DNA of 64,000 bases from Spinellus fusiger (lineage: Eukaryota; Mucoromycota; Mucoromycetes; Mucorales; Phycomycetaceae). Positions within the stretch are counted from its first letter, which is position 1. Each line of letters opens with the position of its first letter. Shown in pieces: positions 41,511-53,725 of the stretch. The stretch covers positions 62,001 to 126,000 of the forward strand of contig JALLLS010000072.1 in assembly GCA_025094145.1 (NCBI GenBank). The letters run 5' to 3'. The notes beneath the pieces are model-generated. The model saw only the letters and a program-made list of their open reading frames with translations. It ran no database searches and was not told the DNA's origin. Both the position numbers and the translations under genes were made by a program.

Positions 41511-44500
41511 ACCCTCTATTTTTGGACTATTGTTGGCCTTGGCTCTAGTATTGTCATTATTTCTGTCTCTTTTATTATCATTGGTAAGCTCCTAAGCTTT
41601 TTATTTGGCCCCGTCTTTTGAATTATTGATGACCTTGCTGAAAGTATTGTTTCCTCTACTTTTTTCTTGATTTGGTAGGTATTTATATTTCATTTTAATT
41701 TTTGAATAGTTATTATACTCACATTGTGCATATTCTAGACATTAATCATTGAAAACGGAGTGATGCTCAAGCTGTATTTTTTGTAGAAGTTTGTAGCCTT
41801 AACAAGTTAAATTCAAGGTATGTATATCAATGATTTAATACATTGTACTGATGCAAAATTGTGATGGACAGAGAGAAAGAGAGAAAGATAAAATACAAGA
41901 AAGAATACAAGAAAATACAAAAAATACAAGAGAGAATACAAAAATACAATTGAATGAAAAGAAATATACAACTTATTTCAAATATCCTACCATATAAAAA
42001 GATAGTAGAATAAGGTAAGTAAAGTTATAAAGCAGAAAGATACACAACGGACACTCATTGTGAATACACTACTCATAGATATCAAGATCAAATTGAAAAT
42101 TGAAAATTGAAAGCCTATGACACTGACATTCTTAATGTAAATAGAGAGAGGGAAAGTAAGAAATACTACTGTCTTGGGCAATATTAATTCTCACCACTCT
42201 TTTTTCTCGCATTCTTTAGTCTTTAATTGACCATCAAATCTTTATCAAATCACAATTAGGATCTTCATTAGTAGTTCTATGAATATTTTTTTACCAGCAG
42301 CCTAAATAATCAAACAATGCCTACTACACTAAACACTAATCAATGTAAACACTTCAAAGTCTGAAATCTTAAAATAGCAAACCTTTATTTCTGATAATAA
42401 ACACTACTATAAACAAATTTAATGAACTTATTGCTATGTAGATGTTGTGTTGAAAAACAGTGCAAGATGATATTTATTACTAGGACTAACACTAATTATA
42501 TGTATTCATAGGATATATCAGCATTTTAGTAATTTAATATTCTACCCAAGTGATGTTTAATGAGTGTTCACTTTGTGGTTGTAATATGTTAAAGTTGCAA
42601 AGTGACTATTTTCTAGTAATTATTTCTGTGTAGAGTGTGGAAGCAAGAGATCACTGTTGAAATGCACTCGTGTAACTTGGTATCTCGACACCAATTTCCC
42701 AATAGAAGAGGCTGTTAGCTATAAGTGAATCAATAAAAGCAGTAAGCTTACTTTGTGCTATACACTCTGTTTTGATACAGTGGGCGCTATAGAGTATCTA
42801 TTAAAATGGAGTAAGTATAATAGAAGCTAATATAGGTCTGTATACTATTTATCTGATACCCCATAGAGTGGCTAGAGAAATTTACTCAAACACACTCGTC
42901 TTGTCTGGTAACTGAAAATTAAATAGTGTGTGTGTGTGTGTTAGTGGCATTCAGATGATGGGAAATAGTAAATTCATGCTCTTGTAATAGGTTTCTGGTG
43001 GCGTCTATGCCTATTCACAATGTAGCTAATAGTAAGTAATTGTCTTTTGGGAACAAAAGAAAAAGTGTATACTATTTTTTTCATGTCTTTTAATACTAGT
43101 TGCCAACAATCTCTGCGTCATAAGAGAACATGATTATATTCAGAACCACTTGTTAGATGTATCATAAATATTGGTGACGGTATTACCAGAGCAATGGTGA
43201 GAGGAATAAAGTGTATAATATCTTAACATAATATTGGATTCATGTAAAACATAGTAACAGATACTCCTGTGGCTATAATGGATAGTTTTACCAATAAAAA
43301 AAACCAATAGTATATATTCTTATTACTATACCTTTTGACTAAAAATGACATAGAAACAAGTCTTCAATGCGTTTACAAGAACTCCTATTTGGCTCATGGA
43401 CAGAGATACTCTATTCTTTGGTATAATTCACAGCAGTATGGGCTTATAACAAGTAGAAAGTCTTCTAAAAAAAGTGATGCCCACAGAAATTTTGATAAAC
43501 AAGTCAGATTGAGAGGCCTATACTTGGTCTTCAACTATAGATGACTATTTTTCACTGCTCCAGTCATCTAAGAGAGACTCCTCATCACTGTTCTTTCTAA
43601 AGATGCATACTTCCTTGCTATTGTCCTCTGGAACAGAGACAAAAAAGAGTCGAGGCTGCTGGGTAAAAGTAGAAATTGAAAAGAGCATCAATAGGAAAGA
43701 AAAAACACTTTTTTGGCTTGTGGATGGATTCTCTTTTATTTTTGTGAGCTATTGATAGAATAATCCCTGTAAAATCACTTTGTCACTGCTTCAATGTAAA
43801 TGTTACTAAATGTACTGTCAACAATGTCATGTGTAGTACTCTTACTAGGTGGCCATATAATTTATCTATAAACTCATGCTTTGGAGTGCTGCTGTAATAC
43901 TCTCTCTAGAGTATTTGCCAATAATTACTGTGGCCATAGGTGATGTGTGTTTTTATTATCTCATTTACACCAACTATCTCATCTTCTTTAAGAGACGTTA
44001 CTATTTAGAGAGTGCATTGCGATTGTTAACCTACATAATAGTTTGTTGTATGCATTGTAGCTTTAAATCAGCACATTTATTTATTAAATTAATTTATTAA
44101 ATTAATTTATAAATATTTATTATCTGTTAATATAAATACAACTAGAAAGCACTTTGCGCTCATAAATCAAACCAATGATTATCATAGTTGTGTGTTTTAC
44201 AGTTTATAGAAACAGTGTGATAAAGTGTTGATATTTTATTTTAGACTAAGTATTAGAAGAAATGTATGGACTGAAAAATAAACTGACTCTTTGTAAACAG
44301 TATTGGCAGTATATCTGCCCTCTTTTTCTGGTATCTGTGAGCTTTGTAAATCTAAAAGGATTTAAATCCTACTCGCGGATGACTTTTACGGTTTGCCAAC
44401 TGTTAAATTCTCTCTTTTTTTTTTTAAAAAAAAAATCTATTCAGGTTGAGGCATCTCGTATGTTCAACGTGCCTACTTTCACTGTAGGCTACACTGTGAA

Positions 44501-44559
44501 GCATTTAAAAGAGACAAACTCGATGGTATTTGTACCCAAGAGTAGCTGACGAAAAAGCT
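41511..44559. other. Long AT-rich spacer, no firm gene
   Basis: Contains ACAAGA/ATACAA-type repeats at 41870-41950, a GT run at 42925-42940 and an ORF at 43335-43544 in which ILWYNSQQYGLITSRK weakly resembles the first catalytic block of IS630/Tc1 transposases with Asp changed to Asn. This last point is too weak to call. Confidence 0.35.
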
Positions 44560-45520
44560 GGATGACATGGCCCTCCGATGGTTAAGTAGAACAATAGTTA
44601 GTGATTCCTATCAGACCAAGGAAGCCATCATGGCAAGCATGACCATAAAGGTATCAATACCAACACTAGAGATACCCTGACGAAATGAGCTTTCATTCAT
44701 TCAGTCCATTGATTAAGCCTCTTCTATCCAAGAAGTATATAGAGTCTTGATTCTAGTGGACCCAAGAACACATCAACTGGACATACGAGCAATGGCAGCA
44801 GATAGTCTGGTTCAATGAGTCCAGGGTCGAGCTTATGAGCTATGACAGGAGGGTAAAAGTCATCTGACAGTACATCAAGGCCCTTGCGCCCAAGAATATC
44901 CTAAAAGCAAGGAAGTTTGGAGGTGGTGGGGTGATGTTATGTATTGTTTTAGTGGGGAGGGTGTTGGTAGATGAATTGTAGTGAAGGGTAGGAGAAACTC
45001 CAACAAGTACATTGATGCCTTGGGAAGAGTCTACTACCTTGAGCTCGAGCATCTCTATCTCTATCTCTTTTTTTAACTCTTTAGTCAGTTACTGCCTACA
45101 GAAAGACAATGCTGGACCCCATGCGAGTAAAACACATCAATTAGAGAGTAGTTGGTGGTATAGTAATGGCTCTTTAATGGCCCTTACAATACTGATCTCA
45201 ATCCAATGGAGCATCTGTGGGCCCAACACAAAAAGATCATTAGGAAGGACAGGACGCTATATACTACTAAGGAATAGTTGAAGGCTGCTGTGGTGCTATA
45301 ATGGAGCAAAATATCAAAGGAAGTGACAGACACCCATTGCCACTATAGGGCGGAGATGCCAGGCTGTTATTGATGCCAAAGACTAATAATGGCTACTGAG
45401 TAGCTTTGTAATAAAAAAAACCCCCGCTGCTATTCATTATAAACACTCTTCTATGTATCTATTGAAAATTTCACGTTTTTAGCTAATGAATTCATAAAGT
45501 TATAACCCTATTAAGAAAAG
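44560..45520 (+). pseudogene. Old Tc1/mariner relic (Tc1-44k)
   Basis: Transposase remnants occur in three frames: VQGRAYEL and FGGGG-like text near 44820-44940, LQKDNAGPHASKTHQ (second catalytic Asp, ~45100), TDLNPMEHLW (third block, ~45190), and CQAVIDAKD-like sequence near 45360. The non-coding right end (45400-45520) matches that of the relic at 19853-19990, so both belong to one old family. Confidence 0.7.
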
Positions 45521-45661
45521 TATAATATAAAAAATAGGAGATATGCATTTGAAAAAAGGCGGTTACTTTTTACTGCTTACTTTAATACATTTTTTATTGT
45601 ATTTTGTTTGACAGTAACAAAAATAACATTAAAAATATAAGAACGCTATCATCTGCTTTTA

Positions 45662-47708
45662 TTATAATTTAGCCTTTACCATTTCTTTTGAACTTTGATC
45701 ACATATCTCTCTCATGTCTCTTAACGCATTTGTCATATTCTTCATTAAGTCTGCAGTGGAGCTACTCTTGGAGGTGAACTTGCTTTCAATTCCAAACTTT
45801 ACCACATGGCTGTCTGGCATGTAGTTGATAGCATATCCATCTGGATGTACGGCTCCAAAACCTGACCCCATAAGACGAACACCAGCATGCAAGCTGGATG
45901 TAGTCAATAACCATTGCTGTGATTGACTAAAGGAAGGGTCTTTGAAAATAGAATGTAGTTGTACTTCTTTCATTTGACCATCTTCAGACATCATTTTATG
46001 ATCAGAGTTAAGTGTATACAAAGCTAGTAAATGTCGATCACATCCATGCCCATTGCTTGCCCTTATTGAGTATTCCTCGTGAGTATTAGCGGCTTTGACA
46101 AGAAGACTATACTTGGTAGAATTCTAATAATTTAAATAATATTAGAGATTCATCCAAGAAATACAAAATTAAATAACAGACTTACTTCTATATTTTTATC
46201 CTGCATTGCCTCTACAAATCGTTTGCTGTCTGATGTAAAAGATCGAATGGTCTCTGTTCTTCCATGAAGATATTTCCTTGTGGAAGCTGACTCATAGACT
46301 GCTGTCTGTTTATCATGGAAACGATAATAAGCAAGTTGAATTGCCATTTGATAGAATGCATCAGGTAGTACTCTAGCATTATTCTTTACCCAAGAGCTAC
46401 CAAAGTCATCAAAGATCAAGACACCAACATCAGAGTTTGTTGCCACAACGTCTGCTGCTATTTGTGCCTCTTCTAGTGCCTTCTCTATTGTGGCATCTAT
46501 CTTCCATTTCAGGTGGTGTACATTGGAGGGAGTGCTTTTTACTACTTGAGGGTTAAAAGGACCTGGACAGGGCTCTTTTATCAAATGATCAAGAAAATAG
46601 CTTCCAATAAATCCATCTAGAGGAGAGTGTTCTCCAGAGGCAGAACACTTTCCGTTGTTCTCTATCACTAAATTGCTACACTTGTCATACCAGCGGTTGT
46701 GTCCATTTCCAATTCCTTGGTGGCCACACATTATTGTTTTTGCTTGAAGTGATGGATCATCTCCCTGAGTGTGGTCATCAAGAGACACAGTAAATAGACT
46801 TTGTTCAATAATATCAGTGGATTCACGGTTACTAGGGTCCAAAGCAAGCAAATGGTTACGTGCTACAGCCCACGAATCACGATGCCAACTTGTCAAGAGA
46901 GAGATGGGTGCTTCTGGTGTTTTCAAATGCTGGACATAACCAACAATATCCAATAGTTCTTTCTCAATAGCATCCACTGTCTTGAGTACTTGTCCATCAC
47001 ATGTATCTAATCTGAAGACTTGGTCGCGTACCAAGACAGTAATATGACTGTACTTTGAAGGATCATGTTGAAGAATAGAATCACAGTGAGGCATTGGAAT
47101 ACGGGTGACACCAAATACACGGCGGTATTGATGCATACACTGTACCTGATTACCCCTCAGCATTTCAATAGGAAGTGTTCCTCTGTAGATACTGTCAGAG
47201 GGTTTCTAAATTTGGGATTACCTTTGAATAATATTATTGAAATCTACACCACGTAGAATAAGGTGGGCAGCTCTTCTAATTTGGTAGTGTGTAAATTCTC
47301 CGGATTTGACTGCATTCAAAGGAGTTTCCAAAAGAACCTTTGGGTGGGTGATGTCGTCTTTTCCAAGTGTGTAACAGTTACTATTAACCATCAAACACGC
47401 TCTCCCCTCGAGATAAGCTATCGAGTAAGTATTAGACACATAGATATTGTAAAACACTTACCTTTTTTAAGCCAAAAGGTCTCCTCTAGCCAGTTGTAAG
47501 TCGAGTTCTTTTCAATGTCCAATAATCGCTGCTGGAGAGAGTGGGCCAGTGCACTGGATTCAAACTCACAAACTATCTTTTCTGTTTCTTTGAATTTATC
47601 AGGACTCAATAAAGGGACAAGACTCTGTAAGTAGAGAGAGCATGTTTCTTTGAGAGAAGGTACAGGAAGTTTCGGAAGAGTTTTTTGAAAATGAAAGGTA
47701 TGAGGCAT
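45662..47708 (-). CDS. CAT2: Carnitine O-acetyltransferase, peroxisomal/mitochondrial
   Basis: The enzyme transfers acetyl groups between CoA and carnitine, letting acetyl units leave peroxisomes and enter mitochondria. Four exons: 47708-47462, 47417-47222, 47182-46186, 46123-45662, giving 633 aa in one frame (family 600-680). The N-terminus has the FHFQKTLPKLPVPSL signature. The catalytic His is in SASGEHSPLDG at about residue 333. Later RRTETIRSFTSDSKRF and GAVHPDGYAINYMP (substrate-binding) are conserved. It ends in AKL, a PTS1 peroxisomal signal also found on yeast Cat2. There is no clear mitochondrial presequence from this ATG. The second intron (47183-47221) is only 39 nt; a cut at the nearer AG (47206) would break the frame. 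CAT2 is chosen for the AKL-ending type. Confidence 0.93.
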
Positions 47709-50254
47709 AAGTAGAAGAGTAAGTAAATAAGGAAGAATAGATAAAACATGCTTGCTTTTATTCTTTTATTTTTAACAAGATTGTTGAATTTAAGTTGGAA
47801 ATATTGTTTAGTTACAAAGGCATGAATGATAATAAATTGATAATACATGGCTCTATGGAGAAAGGTGAGCTTATCATCGGTATCATATTGAACTCATATG
47901 ACAGCTATGAACAATGCTTTATAGCTCGGTACATTTTATATTCTCCAATGCAAGCTCATTAATATATTAGTTTTGTGGATATTCTTTATCTACTTAAAGT
48001 GACTGCATAATAATCGCCTTTACATTTAAAAAAAAACCTATAAAAAAAAGAATACAAAAACATTTAAAACTCTTGGCTTTTTTTTTGCAGTGAATTCTGC
48101 CGAAAATAAAATGACAAACAAGCGATGGAACTATTTTAAATCACTGGTGTTTTTCTATTTAAGGAATATACATAAACTTAGATATAAAAACTATATAGAG
48201 TTTCCCAGTAAAATATATTTATTAATTAATTAATTAATGTTTTAAGGTCTTTATCTTTAGAATTCTTAAGAATATAGTTATAACAAAGCATAGTATGTAG
48301 ATATAGATAACAAGTCAGACTATTAGATTATTGTATTGTTTGTTTCATTTACTTTATCATTAGAAGCAGTAGTTCACTTGTACTGAAGGTATTGTCTTGA
48401 TGACTACCTATTACTCTTCCATAAATAGTTGCGATGATCTGAGCATATCACAACCATAGAGTGTTTTTATATATCAACAACTTATTTTAATTGGTATAAA
48501 TATTTTTATTGAATAAACTGATAGTCTGATACATGTATATATATGTTCTATTTTTGTTTGAATCACAATACATATACACTAAGAGATTTTCTTATATGTG
48601 AATTTCTGGAAATTAGGTTGTGTTATATGGAGAAAGACTATTCAGCTTACCATGGATCTCTTATGGTAATTCTGAACCTCTTACTCATTGATTGTGCGCT
48701 TAGGATTGTATTTTCACTACTTTTCCTGTGACATCTTCTGAAAATTCATCAACTTAATTTTGTAGAGGCTCCTATTACTCTCATTTAATTGATCAGATAT
48801 AAGTTCATCTGCAATATGTGAATCAGAAAGCAAGCATTCCCTAGGAATTCAAATTAGAGGAAACAGTGGTTGTATGAGAAGCAATACGAAAAACCTTTTG
48901 TAACAGAAGACCATGCAAATGCTAATAGTGTCACCCAACTAGAAGGTGCTATGGAATGCTACGTCAGATAGAAGCTTGTGTACCGATATCAAAAACTCAA
49001 CTGATTTGTCTTTGATGACACTATCCGGCTGGATAGTGTTGTACACAAAGAGTATCGACAGAATATGTGATCTTAAAGTATTGATATTGGATAGCTATCA
49101 GCAGGGCAGTTGTGTGTCTAGTAAATGACTCAATCTCTGCATAGTTAAGTGATTGAATCTAGCATTTATATAATAAAGTAATCAAGTATCTAAGTATATG
49201 GCAATGATAATGTAAACTGTTATCTATGGGTCTATAAAAGAAATGTCTGTCCACCTGAAGCAATTTTTACTGTAATTCAGTAACAACTAGTTGTCTCACC
49301 AGATGTGGATCTTTTTCATGGCTGGAGTCACTCATTGTAACATCTGTGTCACTACGCCTGACACAATCAGTGGAATTCAAGGTATACATACGATCAATAA
49401 GCTATTGGGAAGCCTTATATTTATAATAAAAGAATAGACATGATAGATGGATCAGAGTCAATTGGGTGACACAATATTAAGAGAAAATATAAATGATGGA
49501 TACGTAGATACATAGTCGTGTTAATATTATGGACTTTTCAAGATAATTTTGTTAGAATAAATAAAGTTATTCGGCAAGAGTCTATTCTCTTTCGGATAAT
49601 TCAGGAGTTTAACCTAAAATTAGACGATTGGAATTTTTCTGTAGAAGGTTAGAGAACTGGAAACTAGACTATGTATTAACATTTACTGAGTATGCATACC
49701 TTTAAACTAGACACATTTCTATTTAATAGATGTAATACTTTCTATTGTTACCGTAAGACTACTCTTCAAAAATGCATACTTATCAGTTATAGTTCAGAAC
49801 AGCCAAAGAGAGAAGGTTACTATGTACTTTAGGCATTCAAGTGAGACATTATATCACCAATACTCTTATTTTATCACAGGTATATTACTAGTGAGCAGAA
49901 TATAAGTATAAAAGAATGATAGAGTTGAATAAAAGAACAGAATTAATGACAGGTTAACTGACCAAATACCTTTGAACACAAAAAGCTATTAACGACAATA
50001 TGACTTCTTGGACACCCTAAGATTCATTAAGGCATCAATCATCTGCAGGCCGTTATCCATCTAGTTGGTATACATGTCTATTTTAAAAAAAATCTTATGT
50101 CGTTGCCCTTGCAAATTAATCAAGATAATAAAGCAGTGGTTGATTAGATGTGTCAGTCATTAAGAAATCCTGTCCATTCCAAAATGACACTTGCGACGTT
50201 TAAATCTCCTAAAAAAATATAAAATAGAGCATTTGAGCCATAAGATGATAAAAT
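47709..50254. other. Intergenic, AT-rich
   Basis: No supported gene. TTAA tandem repeats lie at 48222-48238. ORFs at 48543 and 48946 have no recognisable features; the latter region (EGAMECYVR) vaguely recalls IS630-type transposases. It includes the 184-bp duplicate at 49643-49826. Confidence 0.4.
49643..49826. repeat. 184-bp dispersed repeat, copy 1
   Basis: Matches 59053-59236 over 184 bp with about four mismatches. No TG/CA ends or target duplication were found. Class unknown. Confidence 0.85.
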
Positions 50255-51020
50255 GCAACACAAAGGAATACTATCACTTAATGGGGCCAAGTCAATATTC
50301 TAAAAGGTTAAAAAGGCTGAAGGTCAAAGAGAGTATAAAAGAAATCAAAAACCTATATTCTTTTTGCTAAAACATTTTCCTTTGATTTCTATAATGTCCA
50401 TATTGAATACATTCTTATTCGCATGACTAAGCTGTTCAGGCTTTATGGTTTTAAGACAACCAAAGACCATTTCAATTTGTATCAAGGTCGACAATGAGTA
50501 CCAAAGGAAGTGGTTAATGTGCTGGTGAATTATGGAACTAAATATGACAAACAAGGAAACATGAAGAAGTACACAAGGAAAGAGAGGGTGTCCAAAGGAA
50601 GAGACAGCCAACAAAGAGTAAGAAATTGATTTTGATTTGAACCACCAGAATGCCTATCTAAACACATAACTGACTTTTGTAGAGATCTAAAGTGGAAGCC
50701 CAAAGAATTAGAACAAGGCAAATCAAAGGTGCCTCTGGTGGTTTTTGGCTTAGGAATGTTAGATAGATATTTGGTAAAATTTAAAGGCAACAAGCGTGTT
50801 GTTACGGGTATCTTTTGGCGGGCCTTGAAGATAGGGGAGACTAAAGGTGACATGACTACAGTTGCTATTGAGTACAAGACATCAAAAATATGCAACTAAT
50901 ACAGAAATGACTCATAGGAGATTTGTCTGGAACATGCAGCAGCAGTGTCCTGGTTTTTTAAAACGTGTAATACACCTTGGCAATGTGACATGAATGTCTC
51001 TAAGAATATGATATTAATTA
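50255..51020 (+). pseudogene. TnpB/Fanzor-like RNA-guided nuclease relic
   Basis: The plus strand preserves, across a few stops and one frameshift (~50365), the text of a eukaryotic TnpB-like protein. In order: TKEYYHLMGPSQYSKRL; KLFRLYGFKTTKDHFNLYQG; a basic linker; VPLVVFGLGMLDRYLVKFKG; VTGIFWRALKIGE; then TVAIEYKTSKICN, where the Glu fits RuvC-II and TSxxC the start of the zinc finger; and CNTPWQCDMNVSKNM, where the Asp fits RuvC-III. The second zinc Cys reads Tyr, another is lost, and stops (50628, 50634, 50896, 50914) fall inside. The RuvC-I Asp region upstream is not recognisable. Known members are nucleases carried by transposons; no element ends were found. Confidence 0.65.
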
Positions 51021-51616
51021 TTATTTTTGCTATCTGGGAAAGCAGAGTAGACGGTTGGTCTTAATCAGAAAAGAAAATAATTAAGTCAAATTGAATCCTA
51101 TCGCTATGATGTATAAGATTTTCTTTAAGAAAAGTATTTTTTTAAAGGTAAACTATCTACAAACAACTCTTACTCTGTCTAGAAGGAATTACAACTCGTC
51201 TAGATATTTTTCCGCCCTTTTACATATCAAATTCTCATTGGTCTAAAGAAACACAATTTGTTTTTTTAGAGTAAAAATCTGTAGCTTTACTGATAGGAAT
51301 TGATCATTTGTCACTTTTATGTAAGTTTGTATTGCTGCTCTTAAGAATACAAAGTAAAGAGATAACTAAGAAATGTAAGTATATAAAAAAGTCAATAGAA
51401 GCAAGAGTGCTTAAAGCAGAAACTATTTAACAACAGGAATAGATCCTAAAAAAGAAAGAGATCTCCAATCAAGATAGGATAGGATAGTTGATGTAACCAT
51501 GGCCTCGTACCGTGCATGCAGGCATTAATATAAAAAGGTAGTTTACAGGTTAGTTTTATTTTATTATTAAGTTTATTATTAAGTTTGTTATTTAGCTGCT
51601 AATCTTCCAAAGTACT
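51021..51616. other. Spacer and promoter region of the KRE9/KNH-like gene
   Basis: No ORF. TATAAAAAG at 51530-51538, about 80 bp before the ATG, is a plausible TATA box. Confidence 0.4.
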
Positions 51617-52245
51617 ATGATTAAATCGGTTCTGATATCTATCCTTGCACTGATTTCCCTTGCCTCTGCTGCTAATAGATGGGATATTGAATTGTAAGAC
51701 ATTTACTTATATTTACATTTGTTCTTTTACTAGTCACTAATTTTTTCTAGTATTAATCCCACAGCTGATACCAAATGGAGAGGTGCAAGCACACATACTA
51801 TTGAATGGTAGACATTTAACACTCACTCAGCTTATATCTAATTATTATTTTGATGATTATATAGGCAACTATATTATGATACTAGAGTTCCTGATGGTGT
51901 ATCGTAAGTAATAAGAAAACACCTCCACCAGCATTTATTCATATATCTATATTCAGTACTCTTTTATTTCTTTATCAATATCCGCGCTCTCTTGGTGATG
52001 GATTCAGTAAGCAAATAAAAAGAAGAAGAGGAAAACACTAATTACTACATAAATTTTCAGCATCAATACTTGCCCATAGCTTTGATATCAACAGTGGGTC
52101 TATAGAAGTTTCTCTTTCCCCCGAGGTCTATGGTTACAAGAGATATATTCTTGAACTTCTTGTTTTTAGCTCCAAGGAAAAAGAAACAGTAGTTCAATCT
52201 GAACCATTCTATATTGATATCCCACAGTATGAAAATCTCTCCTAA
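51617..52245 (+). CDS. Small secreted KRE9/KNH-like domain protein, 5 exons
   Basis: Exons 51617-51693, 51751-51807, 51865-51903, 51957-51994 and 52061-52245 join to 132 codons in one frame (131 aa); all introns are GT-AG, and two exons are only 38-39 nt. The protein starts with a signal peptide (MIKSVLISILALISLASA, cleavage expected after SAA). One Ig-like domain follows with the pattern of the KRE9/KNH1 N-terminal family: NPTADTKWRGASTHTIEW, ASILAHSFDINSGSIEVSL, YGYKRYILELLVF, EPFYIDI. Such domains occur in fungal cell-wall and secreted proteins. There is no Ser/Thr-rich tail or GPI signal, so it is probably secreted free. I infer the exon structure from frame and motif continuity; the 38-nt exon 4 is the least certain. 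Confidence 0.7.
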
Positions 52246-53263
52246 TGAACTATTACTATCTATTCCTATTACTTTATTTAAGCTTATATTACCAGAAACT
52301 CGTAAACTCCCCCCTTACTCTCATACGTACATATATTTTCTCTACACACCCAAAGATTTACTAAATTTAAAGCGGTGATATCTTCTTCCTGTTACGTCAC
52401 AATAAATCATTCCCTTTTATGGAATGCCACAATATCAAATTATATTGTTTATTGTCGTGATGTCACTTTCCTTTTATGGATAGTGGCATATCTAGTGAAG
52501 AAGCCAATTAAAGGAAGAAAGATGAACAGAAGAAATCAAGCAGACTAAAAGATAGCTCGTCTTTAAGATGCAATGATTATGTTATAGTTGGCAGAATTAG
52601 CACTTAGAAAATAGTATAAAAGAAGTATTGAATTGAATGAATAAAGAACAGAGTTCTACTACACGTTTAACTGTCCGGATTCTCTTTTATACCTAAGATC
52701 AAAGACGACATTATGAATAAAATTGTTTATTATAATAGTATAGATAATACTATATTATGACTATAGCTACTGCCTAAGTGCATTCCCTCATAGCAATAGA
52801 ATCTATACCCTAAAGGCCTTGTACTTTGTCCTTGGGAGATAGATAACTATGCTCAGGAGTATACCCTAGACATTATTGACCTTGTAGAAGACTACTTGGG
52901 ACTGACTTGAAAGGAGTCTTTACTTGCCTAATAATAATACATTGAGTGTCTTGTACATTAGAATAAACTCGAGCCTAGATGATGACACTGCTTATCTTTT
53001 TATCACTAGAATAGTCTTTGGTAGTGTCTACAACTTCTTTCTATTGTTTTTCTTTGTTAATCATAGTACATTACCTTGTTCAGTTATGCTCATCTTGATG
53101 AGTACTTGATTGTTAAGTTGTATATGCAGTGTGAAAAATAACAAGATAATAACAAGACCAAAGAATCAAAAATACTCACATTTTGGTAAGGTATACAGTC
53201 CCATGTAATAAATGAGTAGACAGCAAATCAATTTTTTATTTTTCTTTTACAACTTATTCAAAC
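52246..53263. other. Intergenic, AT-rich
   Basis: No supported gene or repeat. The ORF at 52924-53109 has no recognisable features. Confidence 0.4.
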
Positions 53264-53725
53264 AATGACTTCAAGCAATGGAAATCAGCTAACTCTTAGC
53301 CATGAACATAAAGATAGTCTCATCAAAAGAAGAGAGCATGACATGTTTATTAAAATTCAAATCATAGGATAATGGAAAAGACATGTTACTTATCAAGAGA
53401 TTTCTGACGATCTTGACATCCCAAAGAGCACAGTGGGCAAGAGTGTCCTATTATATAAAAACAAAGGCATAATTCAACTCAAAATACATACAGGAAGACC
53501 TAAAAAAGTGTCATCTACTTCAAAACTGGCTATCGTCTTGTCTATTCGCAGAAATACTATACAAATAATTGCATATCATTTGAGAAATATGAATGATGTA
53601 AAAACAAGGTTGTTTGGTCTGACAAATCCTGTTTGACAGCTATGGGCAATGGTAAAAGGACTAGAGTGATTAAAAATAGACTCTTTTACAAAGCACTGAA
53701 CAATGTCTTTATAACAATAATGTAG
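53264..53725 (+). pseudogene. Tc1-like transposase N-terminal relic
   Basis: Starting MTSSNGNQLTLSHEHKD at 53264, the frame encodes a helix-turn-helix region (VTYQEISDDLDIPKSTVGK) and the HTGRPKKVS linker characteristic of Tc1 transposases, with one stop near 53369. It is joined directly to a fragment of the first catalytic block (TRLFGLTNPV, Asp lost) near 53610. The rest is absent. Family different from the 17-kb/31-kb elements. Confidence 0.7.

Noticed and set aside
43335..43544. Possible IS630/Tc1 fragment
   Set aside because: Only one short block resembles the first catalytic motif; no second or third block nearby.
50345..50895. Minus-strand ORFs over the Fanzor relic
   Set aside because: The plus strand carries ordered nuclease-family motifs; the minus frames show none.
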